Origin: Chryseobacterium gleum
GTDB lineage: Bacteria > Bacteroidota > Bacteroidia > Flavobacteriales_F > PHOS-HE28
Direction of reading: 5' to 3'
NCBI GenBank assembly: GCA_945872795.1
Contig: CAMCAZ010000017.1
Span: forward strand, 1 to 58,746
Length of the DNA: 58,746 nt
Shown: positions 36,685-44,700 of the stretch, piece after piece
Layout of the letters: each line of letters opens with the position of its first letter
Numbering within the stretch: the stretch's first letter is position 1
Program-made: the position numbers and the translations under genes
The notes under the pieces: model-generated
Seen by the model: only the letters and a program-made list of their open reading frames with translations
What the model was told of the DNA's origin: nothing
The model's database searches: none

Positions 36685-37592
36685 GCGGCATCCCCTCGTT
36701 CACGGACAGCCCCACGCGGGTGATCATGGTGGGGCCACGCGCCGTGCATTGTTTTGACCAGGCAGGGGAACATCGCGATGAGGCCACCATCCGGTCCTTC
36801 GGTGAGGAATGGGGAAAGTTCAACTCCTTCGATGCGGAAGAGATCGAGCTCGCCGGCAATGAGTATTTCGACATCGTCCCATCGGCCATCCTGGGCCCTG
36901 AGGTGGTTGCGATGGACCTGGGCTGTGGCAGTGGCCGATGGACGCGGTACCTGAGCGAACGCGTGGGACGCATCGAGGCGATCGACCCCAGCGAGGCCGT
37001 CATCCATGCCGCACGAACGCACGGTGACCTTGAACATGTGCGTTGGATACAGGCCGGAGTGGACAATATCCCCTTTGCCGATGGCAGCTTCGACCTGCTG
37101 GTCTGCCTGGGCGTCCTGCATCATGTGCCCGATACGCCAGGTGCGGTGCGCAAAGCGGCGACCAAGCTGCGTCCTGGTGGACACATGCTTCTGTACCTGT
37201 ACTATGCCCTCGACGGCAGGGGTTGGCTGTACCGCACGCTGTTCCGGGCGAGCGACCTTCTACGCCGGATCATCCATGGCCTGCCCGGGCCGGTGAAGCG
37301 CCTGGTCTGCGACCTCATCGCCTTGTTCGTTTACTGGCCCCTGCGCACGCTGGCGCGCCTTGCCAGGTCCATTTCAGGGAATGGCACCTGGTGGGTCCGT
37401 TTGCCCCTCAGCCATTACCATGACAAGAGCATGACGGTGATGCGCAATGACGCCTTGGACCGCTTCGGCACCCCCTTGGAGCAACGGTTCACCAAGGAAG
37501 AGATCCGGTCCATGATGACGGACGCAGGCCTGGAGGATATCCGCTTCTCGGCGAAGAGCCCGTTCTGGCACGCCATCGGACGCAAGATCTGA
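36681..37592 (+). CDS. SAM-dependent methyltransferase
   Basis: 303 residues. Class I methyltransferase with VVAMDLGCGSGRWTRYLSE as the SAM-binding loop and CLGVLHHVPDTPGAVRKA typical of small-molecule enzymes. The C-terminal part includes hydrophobic stretches (LIALFVYWPLRTLARLA). Context suggests sugar or lipid-linked glycan methylation. Overlaps the epimerase stop by 4 bases. Confidence 0.85.
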   Translation: MSGIPSFTDSPTRVIMVGPRAVHCFDQAGEHRDEATIRSFGEEWGKFNSFDAEEIELAGNEYFDIVPSAILGPEVVAMDLGCGSGRWTRYLSERVGRIEAIDPSEAVIHAARTHGDLEHVRWIQAGVDNIPFADGSFDLLVCLGVLHHVPDTPGAVRKAATKLRPGGHMLLYLYYALDGRGWLYRTLFRASDLLRRIIHGLPGPVKRLVCDLIALFVYWPLRTLARLARSISGNGTWWVRLPLSHYHDKSMTVMRNDALDRFGTPLEQRFTKEEIRSMMTDAGLEDIRFSAKSPFWHAIGRKI

Positions 37593-37636
37593 CCGGGAAC
37601 AGAACGTGTAAATTCGCCGTCACTCCGCTCGCCATC

Positions 37637-38773
37637 ATGCCACGTATCCTGTTCATTGCCAGTCACCGTCCAGGTCGTGCCCCGGGGCAGCGGTTCCGCT
37701 TTGAGCAGTACATGGAATACCTGGAACAACATGGGTTCCACTGCGAACTGAGCCATCTGGTGAGTGAGCGGGATGACCAGGTGCTTTACCGCCGTGGGCA
37801 TTATCTGGACAAGCTCCGCTTCGTACGGCGGGGCATCGCCAAACGCATCGCCGACCTGCGAAGGGTCGATGAGTTCGATATCATCTTCATCTTCCGGGAG
37901 GCCCTGATGACGCGCTCCACGCGTTTCGAACGCGCGTTCAAGCGCTCGAAGGCGAAGATCATCTTTGACTTTGACGATTCCATCTGGCTCCAGAACGTCA
38001 GCGAAGCCAACCGCTACTGGGCGTGGGTGAAGGACCCCGGAAAGACCTCCAAGATCATCGCGATCGCCGACCTTGTCTTCGCGGGCAATGCCTATCTGGC
38101 GGACTATGCAGGCAGGTTCAATCCGAACGTGACCGTCGTACCCACCACGATCGACACCTCCGAGTACCAGCCGCCCCCCTTCCGCAGTGAGGGCCCGATC
38201 TGCATCGGCTGGAGCGGAAGCATCACCACCATCCAGCATTTCAAGTACGCCATACCGGCGCTTCAGATCCTGAAGGCCAAATACGGGGACCGCATCCATA
38301 TCCGTGTCATCGGGGACAGCAGCTACGCGGAACCGTCGCTGGATGTCGTGGGATTGCCGTGGCGCAAAGAGACCGAACTGGCCGACCTGGCAGCGATGGA
38401 CATCGGCATCATGCCACTGCCCGACGATGAATGGTCCCGGGGCAAATGTGGTCTGAAAGGCTTGCAGTACATGGGCATCGGTCTGCCCGCGGTGATGAGC
38501 CCGGTGGGGGTGAACAGCGATATCATCGAGGACGGCCGGAACGGCTTTCTCGCATCCACCACGGACGAATGGGTGGACAAGCTCTCCCTGTTGATCGACA
38601 ACGCCGACCTCCGCAGGAAGATGGGCATCGAGGCCCGTCGCACCGTGGAGGAACGATACTCCGTCAATATCTGGAAGGAACGCTATCTCAGGCACTTCCA
38701 ACACCTGCTTCAACTCCCCCTATCGAACGATCATGTCAGACCTGAAGAGAACCGCGCTCACGCACATCCATGA
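37637..38773 (+). CDS. GT-B family glycosyltransferase
   Basis: 378 residues. N-terminal LFIASHRPGRAPGQRFRFEQYMEYL; central GWSGSITTIQHF (donor domain entry) and a C-terminal EX7E-like region around CGLKGLQYMGIGLPAVMSPVGVNSD. The layout matches GT4-type enzymes of capsule and O-antigen clusters. Its last 41 bases overlap the gcvT coding region, with the two genes in different frames. Confidence 0.87.
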   Translation: MPRILFIASHRPGRAPGQRFRFEQYMEYLEQHGFHCELSHLVSERDDQVLYRRGHYLDKLRFVRRGIAKRIADLRRVDEFDIIFIFREALMTRSTRFERAFKRSKAKIIFDFDDSIWLQNVSEANRYWAWVKDPGKTSKIIAIADLVFAGNAYLADYAGRFNPNVTVVPTTIDTSEYQPPPFRSEGPICIGWSGSITTIQHFKYAIPALQILKAKYGDRIHIRVIGDSSYAEPSLDVVGLPWRKETELADLAAMDIGIMPLPDDEWSRGKCGLKGLQYMGIGLPAVMSPVGVNSDIIEDGRNGFLASTTDEWVDKLSLLIDNADLRRKMGIEARRTVEERYSVNIWKERYLRHFQHLLQLPLSNDHVRPEENRAHAHP

Positions 38774-39836
38774 ATCCCTCGGCGCCAAGATGGTGCCCTT
38801 CGCCGGCTATATGATGCCCGTACAGTACACCGGCATCAATGACGAGCACCATGCCGTGCGCAACAGTGTGGGCGTGTTCGATGTGAGCCACATGGGAGAG
38901 TTCATCGTGCGCGGTCCCGGTGCCTTGGACCTCATCCAGAAGGTCACCAGCAACGATGCATCGAAGCTCACCGTGGGAAAGGTGCAGTACAGCTGCCTGC
39001 CCAACGGAAAGGGTGGCATCGTGGACGACCTGCTCGTCTACCGCATGGAACGGGGTGCCGACCATCATTACGTGCTGGTGGTGAACGCCTCGAACATCGA
39101 CAAGGACTGGGCCTGGATCAATGCCCAGAACTCCTTCGATGCCCAGTTGGAGAACGTCAGTGACCACATGAGCCTGTTGGCCGTGCAAGGGCCCAATGCG
39201 GTGCACACATTGAAGGGACTGTTCACCGAGGATATCGCGGCGATGCCCTATTACACAGCCATGTACGCCGAGATGAAGGGCGTGGGGCTGGTGCTGATCT
39301 CCACCACGGGATACACAGGAGCAGGCGGGTACGAAGTGTACGTCCCCAACTCGCTGGCCGAGAAGGCCTGGCACGCGGTGATGGAGGCGGGAGCTCCTTA
39401 CGGCATCAAGCCGGCCGGCCTGGCCTGTCGGGATACGCTGCGACTGGAGATGGGCTTCTGCCTCTACGGCAATGACATCGATGACAGCACCTCGCCCATC
39501 GAGGCGGGTCTGGGGTGGATCACCAAGTTCACCAAGGAATTCGTAGATTCATCCGTGCTGAAAGCGCAAAAGGACAACGGTACGGACCGGCGACTGGTCG
39601 GTTTTGAACTGCTCGAGCGGGGCATTCCCCGTCATGACCATCCCGTGCTGGATGCACAGGGAAAGGTGGTGGGCAAGGTCACCTCCGGTACCCAGAGCCC
39701 AACGCTGCAGAAGCCCATCGGCATGGCCTACGTGCCCACCGCCATGGCCGCCGAAGGTTCGGAACTGTGGATCGACATCCGTGGAAAGGCATTGAAAGGC
39801 AAAGTGGTGAAACTGCCCTTCCTGAAGCAGTCGTGA
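38733..39836 (+). CDS. gcvT: Glycine cleavage T-protein (aminomethyltransferase)
   Basis: 367 residues. Transfers the aminomethyl carbon from lipoyl-H protein to tetrahydrofolate. Recognised by the N-terminal MVPFAGYMMPVQY, FDVSHMGEF, DDLLVYR, TGYTGAGGYEVYVP, and GLACRDTLRLEMG. Full family length. The stop overlaps the comB start (TGATG). The other glycine-cleavage genes are not in the window. Confidence 0.96.
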   Translation: MSDLKRTALTHIHESLGAKMVPFAGYMMPVQYTGINDEHHAVRNSVGVFDVSHMGEFIVRGPGALDLIQKVTSNDASKLTVGKVQYSCLPNGKGGIVDDLLVYRMERGADHHYVLVVNASNIDKDWAWINAQNSFDAQLENVSDHMSLLAVQGPNAVHTLKGLFTEDIAAMPYYTAMYAEMKGVGLVLISTTGYTGAGGYEVYVPNSLAEKAWHAVMEAGAPYGIKPAGLACRDTLRLEMGFCLYGNDIDDSTSPIEAGLGWITKFTKEFVDSSVLKAQKDNGTDRRLVGFELLERGIPRHDHPVLDAQGKVVGKVTSGTQSPTLQKPIGMAYVPTAMAAEGSELWIDIRGKALKGKVVKLPFLKQS

Positions 39837-40585
39837 TGGAGCAGATCGTACGCAACAACGATTATCCCTACCGGGTGGAGGTCTGCTTCATGCCGGGCCA
39901 GTACCCCTTGTACGCCCAGGACATGGGGATCGTGGTGGTGATCGATGTCCTGCGGGCCACATCGGCCATGGTGGCGGCCTTTGAGAACGGTGTGGACCGG
40001 ATCATCCCGGTCTCCACCATCGAGGAGGCGCGCCAGTACATCGGCCGTGAAGGATTCATCGCCGCCGCCGAGCGGAACGGCGAGGTGGTGGACGGTTTCG
40101 CTTACGGCAATTCGCCGCTCGCCTACGTGGGCCAGGACCTGCGGGGCCAGACCATCGTGATGACCACCACGAACGGTACCAAGGCGATCAACCTGGCCAA
40201 GGACGCCCGGAAATTGGTGATCGGCTCGTTCCTGAACCTTACTGCATTGAGCGATTGGCTGGTGAAGCAGGATGACAACATCCTCCTGCTCTGTTCCGGC
40301 TGGAAGGACAAATTCAACCTGGAGGACAGTGTCTTCGCCGGAGCCGTCATGGAGCGCCTGCTGGATAGCGGCCGCTTCGGGGTGGAGGAGGATTCATCCA
40401 TCGCGGCGAAGTACATGTACATGGCCGCCCGGGATAATTTCATGAGCATCCTCAAGGCGGCCCCACGTCGCCGGCGCATCCAGCAACTTCAACTGCTTCC
40501 GGATGTGAAGTACTGCCTGACCCCCGATCAGAGCACGGCCATTCCCATCCTGGTGGATGGGGAACTGGTACGTATGTCCGTTTAG
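39836..40585 (+). CDS. comB: 2-phosphosulfolactate phosphatase (ComB family)
   Basis: 249 residues. ComB hydrolyses 2-phospho-3-sulfolactate to 3-sulfolactate. Seen are CFMPGQYPLYAQ, VIDVLRATSAMVAAFENG, ERNG...FAYGNSPLAY, TTTNGTKAI and GWKDKFNLEDSVFAGAV, all ComB signatures. Coenzyme M synthesis is not expected in this group, so in Bacteroidota the product may feed cysteate or sulfonolipid metabolism; that is inference. Coupled to gcvT. Confidence 0.88.
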   Translation: MEQIVRNNDYPYRVEVCFMPGQYPLYAQDMGIVVVIDVLRATSAMVAAFENGVDRIIPVSTIEEARQYIGREGFIAAAERNGEVVDGFAYGNSPLAYVGQDLRGQTIVMTTTNGTKAINLAKDARKLVIGSFLNLTALSDWLVKQDDNILLLCSGWKDKFNLEDSVFAGAVMERLLDSGRFGVEEDSSIAAKYMYMAARDNFMSILKAAPRRRRIQQLQLLPDVKYCLTPDQSTAIPILVDGELVRMSV

Positions 40586-40596
40586 GACCCGCTGCC

Positions 40597-41601
40597 ATGC
40601 TGCGCCGTACCCTGATCCTCCTGTTGCTGCTGGCCATGGTACCCTTGTGCTGGCCCGAGCGCACCGTCGAACCGGCGCTCGCTTGGGGATTCTACGGTCA
40701 CAAACGGATCAACCGGATGGCCAGCTTCACCCTGCCTCCGGAGATGTTCCCCTTCTACAAGCGGCACATCGACTTCATCTCCGACCATGCCGTGGACCCC
40801 GATCGCAGACGGTATGCCGTGGAGGGCGAGGCCCAGCGGCACTACATCGACATCGACCACTACGCGCATGCCGGAGTGGACGTGTTCGACGTGATGCCCC
40901 GCAAATGGGAGGATGCCATCATCAAGTACTCCGAGGACACCCTGCAGGCTTACGGGATCGTGCCCTGGCACATCGAGGTGATGTTCGCACGCCTGGTCCG
41001 TGCGTTCCAGCGTGGCGATGTGGACCGTATCCTGTCCAATTCTGCAGATATCGGCCACTACATCGGCGATGCCCACGTTCCATTGCACACCACCAAGAAC
41101 TACAACGGTCAGCTCACCGGCCAGCACGGCATCCACGCGTTCTGGGAATCGCGCATCGTAGAGCTCTCGGCAGAGGGATATGATCACCTTGTGGGCCGTG
41201 CCCGCTACGTGGACCGCCCGCTGGACGAGGCCTGGGAGGCCGTGCGGGCCAGCAATCTGCTTGTGGATTCCGTGCTGGGAATCGAACGACGCCTGAGCAC
41301 GGAATATCCGGAGGACCGCAAGTATGTGTTCGAGGACCGGGGCAGGGGAGGCATGCGCACCTACTCCCGGGAGTTCTCCAAGGCGTATGAGGATGCCATG
41401 CAGGGCATGGTGGAGGAGCGCATGAACGCGTCCATCGTCGCTGTGGGAAGCTTTTGGTTCAGCGCCTGGGTGAACGCCGGACAACCGGACCTCAACCGAT
41501 TGGAGCAGAAGGATGTCAGTGACAGCCTCAAGGCGGTTATCAAGGCGGAGGACGAGCTATGGCGTGCGAACCGGAAGGGATTCGGAAGGGACCACGAGTA
41601 G
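40597..41601 (+). CDS. Zinc-dependent phospholipase C / S1-P1 nuclease-like protein
   Basis: 334 residues with a signal sequence (TLILLLLLAMVPL). Zinc ligands spread as in the superfamily: WGFYGHKRINRMA, HYIDIDHYAH, DIGHYIGDAHVPLHTTKNY and GIHAFWES. Probably an exported hydrolase of phospholipids or nucleic acids. It is 11 bases after comB, so possibly cotranscribed. Confidence 0.85.
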   Translation: MLRRTLILLLLLAMVPLCWPERTVEPALAWGFYGHKRINRMASFTLPPEMFPFYKRHIDFISDHAVDPDRRRYAVEGEAQRHYIDIDHYAHAGVDVFDVMPRKWEDAIIKYSEDTLQAYGIVPWHIEVMFARLVRAFQRGDVDRILSNSADIGHYIGDAHVPLHTTKNYNGQLTGQHGIHAFWESRIVELSAEGYDHLVGRARYVDRPLDEAWEAVRASNLLVDSVLGIERRLSTEYPEDRKYVFEDRGRGGMRTYSREFSKAYEDAMQGMVEERMNASIVAVGSFWFSAWVNAGQPDLNRLEQKDVSDSLKAVIKAEDELWRANRKGFGRDHE

Positions 41602-41619
41602 TCCGCTCACCCTACCTAA

Positions 41620-42252
41620 TCAGGCCTTGCTGGCAACCTTTTTCCGCGGATCCACCGGCATGGTGTCGAAGATGTGGTCCCAAAGCGGAGAACTGACACC
41701 GAAGGCACCGCTGTCACCCACGTAATGGTGCAGATTGTGGTGCTTCCAAAGCACACCGAAGATGTTCTTGGGCGGGTTCATGGTGTGTACGGCATAGTGC
41801 ACCATCAGGTAGGTGGCATAGCCGGTCATGAATCCTCCACCGAAGGCAATGCCGCTATCGCCGAGCACCAAGTAGAACAGTCCCATGAACAGCGAGGCCA
41901 GCACCACGGAGACGACCGGCGGCAGGGCGAGGCGCTTCTTGTCGCGCGGATGGTCGTGATGCACCCCGTGCATCACATACTGCATGCGCACCTTTCGCGG
42001 GCTGCCGGCAGTTCCCATGTGGTAAAGTTTCCGGTGTGCCGTGTACTCAATGAACGTGAAGAACAACGCACCGGCCAGATACAGCGAAAGGGTGGCGACC
42101 AGATGAAGCTGAAGGATGTGCACCGCCACATAGCCGGAGGCGGCACCGATACCATAGAAGATCACCAACGGCACCGCGATATGCGTCTTCGTCAGAGCCT
42201 CGAGGACAGGACTCTGGAAGATCCGGCCGCTTTCGGGTTTGGCAGTGGACAT
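41620..42252 (-). CDS. Fatty-acid hydroxylase / sterol desaturase family protein
   Basis: 210 residues. Four or so membrane helices and histidine boxes EYTAHRKLYH, HGVHHDHPRDKKR, HYAVH and HNLHHYVGD. The HGVHHDHP pattern is close to fatty-acid 2-hydroxylases (FA2H/Scs7-type). It could hydroxylate the acyl chain of sphingo- or sulfonolipids typical of this phylum; this is not shown by sequence. Converges with the zinc hydrolase gene. Confidence 0.85.
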   Translation of the reverse strand: MSTAKPESGRIFQSPVLEALTKTHIAVPLVIFYGIGAASGYVAVHILQLHLVATLSLYLAGALFFTFIEYTAHRKLYHMGTAGSPRKVRMQYVMHGVHHDHPRDKKRLALPPVVSVVLASLFMGLFYLVLGDSGIAFGGGFMTGYATYLMVHYAVHTMNPPKNIFGVLWKHHNLHHYVGDSGAFGVSSPLWDHIFDTMPVDPRKKVASKA

Positions 42253-42493
42253 GGTCTTATTTGTGCCGCCAAAGATAAGCCGCGGGATCTCGGGCACGAG
42301 ATGAGCCTTATCAGTCGACCGGACCACATGACGGTGGGTCGGCTTGCGCAAGGCCTTTGAAACCGATCAGCGCCGAATGAACCTGGAGCGAGCTGAGACG
42401 TGCTGAATGACCATGCCCCGTGATGTGGCAACGGGCGCACGACAGACGGCAGCTGAATTTGAAGGGCAGGCCCCACCATGTCGCCCGCTTCGC

Positions 42494-42501
42494 TATTTTT
42501 G
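42494..42501 (+). promoter_or_regulatory. Probable -7 element for tRNA-Val
   Basis: TATTTTTG fits TAnnTTTG and lies 20 bases before the tRNA. The 240 bases between the hydroxylase gene and this box hold nothing else I can recognise. Confidence 0.55.
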
Positions 42502-42521
42502 CAGCCGCTTCCGAAAGGAAC

Positions 42522-42596
42522 GGGCAATTAGCTCAGCTGGTTCAGAGCACTACCTCGACAAGGTAGGGGTCACTGGTTCGAATCCAGTATTGCCCA
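42522..42596 (+). tRNA. tRNA-Val (GAC)
   Basis: 75 nt with acceptor GGGCAAT/ATTGCCC, D-arm GCTC/GAGC, anticodon stem CTACC/GGTAG around TCGACAA (anticodon GAC) and T-loop TTCGAAT. Position 33 is C instead of the nearly universal U, which may be real or a base-call error. CCA is not encoded. Confidence 0.92.
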
Positions 42597-42599
42597 CAA

Positions 42600-42633
42600 G
42601 CCCGCCTCGCACACGCCAGGCGGGCTTTTCTTT
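42600..42633 (+). terminator. Intrinsic terminator after tRNA-Val
   Basis: 8-bp stem GCCCGCCT/AGGCGGGC followed by TTTTCTTTT. The following ~215 bases up to the MscS gene show no gene. Confidence 0.85.
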
Positions 42634-42849
42634 TGTGGAAGCCGGGTAGGGCGCCGGCGATGGCAGCCCGGACCGTCGGGCTCCTGAAAGGTCAGGACGA
42701 AGCACTGATCGCGCCGGTGCAAGATCTTTCGAGATAGGCCTGACCCAAGCGTTGGTCGCTGACCTGAACACGCTTCACAATGGACCGACAAGGGAGTTGC
42801 ATTATTCTCTTTCATTTGCAGGTGCGTTCACCCAAACACCCGATGCCAC

Positions 42850-43680
42850 ATGAATGATGAGATCACTCAACTGCAACGCTGGAGCGACCACGCCATGGAA
42901 CTGGCGATGGAGCTCGCCCCGAAGGTCCTGACAGCCCTGTTGGTCCTGTGGATCGGCTCGTTGTTGATCCGTGGCCTGGCCAAGGTGCTGAACAAAGTCC
43001 TCGATCGCCGCGGCGTGGAACCCACCCTGAAGCGCTTCCTGCACAGCCTGGTCACCATTTCTCTGCGCATCCTGCTGCTCATCACGGCCATCGGCATGGT
43101 GGGCATCCAGACCACCAGCTTTGTGGCCATCATCGGTGCGGCCGGTCTCGCCATCGGTCTGGCCCTGCAGGGCACGTTGTCCAATTTCGCGGGCGGCACG
43201 TTGATCCTGCTCTTCAAGCCCTACAAGGTGGGCGACCTGATCGACGCCCAGGGTGTGCTGGGGAACGTGAAGGAGATCCAGATCTTCACCACGGTGCTGA
43301 CCACGCCCGAGAACAAGACCGCCATCATCCCCAATGGGGCCATGGCCAACGGCAACATCATCAACTACACCGGCGAGGGACGGATGCGGGTGGACCTGAC
43401 CTTCGGCCTCGGCTATGGCAGTTCCATCGCCCAAGCAAGGGAGGTCCTCTTGAAGGTGATGACCGACCATCCCCAGGTCCTGAAAGATCCCGCACCTGCC
43501 GTCACGGTCTCCAAACTCAACCTGGAGGGCCTGGAACTCGCCGTGCGCCCGTGGTGCGACCCCAAGGACTATTGGGACGTCTACTTCGGCGTCTACGAAG
43601 CAGGTCTCATCGCCCTCCAACAAGCTGGTGTGCAAGGCCCACAGCCCTCCATGCGCATCCATTCCGACGTCCGTTCCTGA
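42850..43680 (+). CDS. Small-conductance mechanosensitive channel (MscS family)
   Basis: 276 residues. Three membrane helices; the pore helix region is AIIGAAGLAIGLALQGTLSNFAGG (Gly/Ala packing pattern), then the beta domain GTLILLFKPYKVGDLIDAQG and the cytosolic vestibule. Releases solutes during osmotic downshock. ATG 42850 gives a short N-terminal amphipathic helix typical of MscS. Confidence 0.93.
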   Translation: MNDEITQLQRWSDHAMELAMELAPKVLTALLVLWIGSLLIRGLAKVLNKVLDRRGVEPTLKRFLHSLVTISLRILLLITAIGMVGIQTTSFVAIIGAAGLAIGLALQGTLSNFAGGTLILLFKPYKVGDLIDAQGVLGNVKEIQIFTTVLTTPENKTAIIPNGAMANGNIINYTGEGRMRVDLTFGLGYGSSIAQAREVLLKVMTDHPQVLKDPAPAVTVSKLNLEGLELAVRPWCDPKDYWDVYFGVYEAGLIALQQAGVQGPQPSMRIHSDVRS

Positions 43681-43697
43681 ACAACCCACCAACCACT

Positions 43698-44654
43698 ATG
43701 AAGTATCTCACCACGCTAATTCTGTCCACCGCGACGGTCGTCCCCGCCCTCGCGCAGAACGACATCGATGCAAAGGCCCGGGAGGCCGCCGCCGCACAGG
43801 TCCAAGCCCGCCACATCAGTGATTCCCTGGATGGGAAATGGGTCACGTCCGGCGTCTTCAACGTCAATATGACCCAGGTGAACCTGTCCAATTGGGCCGC
43901 CGGCGGTTTCAGTTCTGTGAGCGGCATGGGCATGTTCAACGGTACCGCGAACTGGAAGAAGGGTAAAAAGGCTTGGGATAACAGCTTGATCCTGGCCTTC
44001 GGTGGACAGCACATCCACGATGGTTCCGAACCGCGGAAGACGGATGACCGCATTGAATTGAACACGAAGTACGGCTACGAACTGAACAAGGCCTGGTACC
44101 TCGCGACCGTGGCCCAGTTCAAGACCCAGTTCACCGAGGGTTTCAACGAGAACGGCACCCGCATCTCCAACCTGATGGCCCCCGGATATGCCTTGGTGGG
44201 TCTGGGTTTCGACTACAAGCCGAACGAGAAGTTCAACGTCTTCTTCTCTCCGGCGACCGCACGTCTCGTCATCGTGACCGACGAGACCCTCTGGGGGGGA
44301 AGCCTCGACCCGGAACAGCGCGTGTTCGGTGTGAAGAACGGCAACACCACGGAGCTGGAGTTCGGAGGATACATCCGCTTACAATACCAGACGGAACTGG
44401 CACAGAACATCACCTTCATGACCCGGGGCGACGTGTTCAGCAACTACCTGCGCGATCCGGGCAACATGGATGTGACCTGGGAGACGCTTTGGACCTTCAA
44501 GGTGAACAACTGGTTCGCAGCCACCCTGAACACCGTTCTCCTGTATGATGACGATACCGACATTGCACGGATCGACGATGCCGGAACGGCCTACCTGGGG
44601 CCTGCCACCCAGTTCAAACAATCCCTGGGCATCGGTCTGACGTTCAAGCTCTGA
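43698..44654 (+). CDS. DUF3078 family outer-membrane protein
   Basis: 318 residues. Signal peptide ending VPALAQ, then WVTSGVFNVNMTQVNLSNWAAGG near residues 45-70, the DUF3078 hallmark, followed by aromatic alternating strands to a terminal FKL, as in beta-barrels of Bacteroidota. Function is unknown. It is 17 bases after mscS and may be cotranscribed. Confidence 0.85.
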   Translation: MKYLTTLILSTATVVPALAQNDIDAKAREAAAAQVQARHISDSLDGKWVTSGVFNVNMTQVNLSNWAAGGFSSVSGMGMFNGTANWKKGKKAWDNSLILAFGGQHIHDGSEPRKTDDRIELNTKYGYELNKAWYLATVAQFKTQFTEGFNENGTRISNLMAPGYALVGLGFDYKPNEKFNVFFSPATARLVIVTDETLWGGSLDPEQRVFGVKNGNTTELEFGGYIRLQYQTELAQNITFMTRGDVFSNYLRDPGNMDVTWETLWTFKVNNWFAATLNTVLLYDDDTDIARIDDAGTAYLGPATQFKQSLGIGLTFKL

Positions 44655-44677
44655 TCAACGGGACCATATGAATGAAG

Positions 44678-44700
44678 GGGTCGCTTCGGCGACCCTTTCT
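44678..44700 (+). terminator. Intrinsic terminator after DUF3078 gene
   Basis: GGGTCGC/GCGACCC 7-bp stem with a TTCG tetraloop, then TTTCTTCATTT. It sits between convergent genes. Confidence 0.75.

Noticed and set aside
42550-42815. Minus-strand frames with GFEPVTPTLSR and GLWAILDSNQ
   Set aside because: They cross tRNA-Val antisense and have no homologue-like pattern.
42948-44654. 568-residue frame joining an alternate frame of MscS to DUF3078
   Set aside because: The first part is a shadow of MscS; the DUF3078 gene starts at 43698 with its signal peptide.
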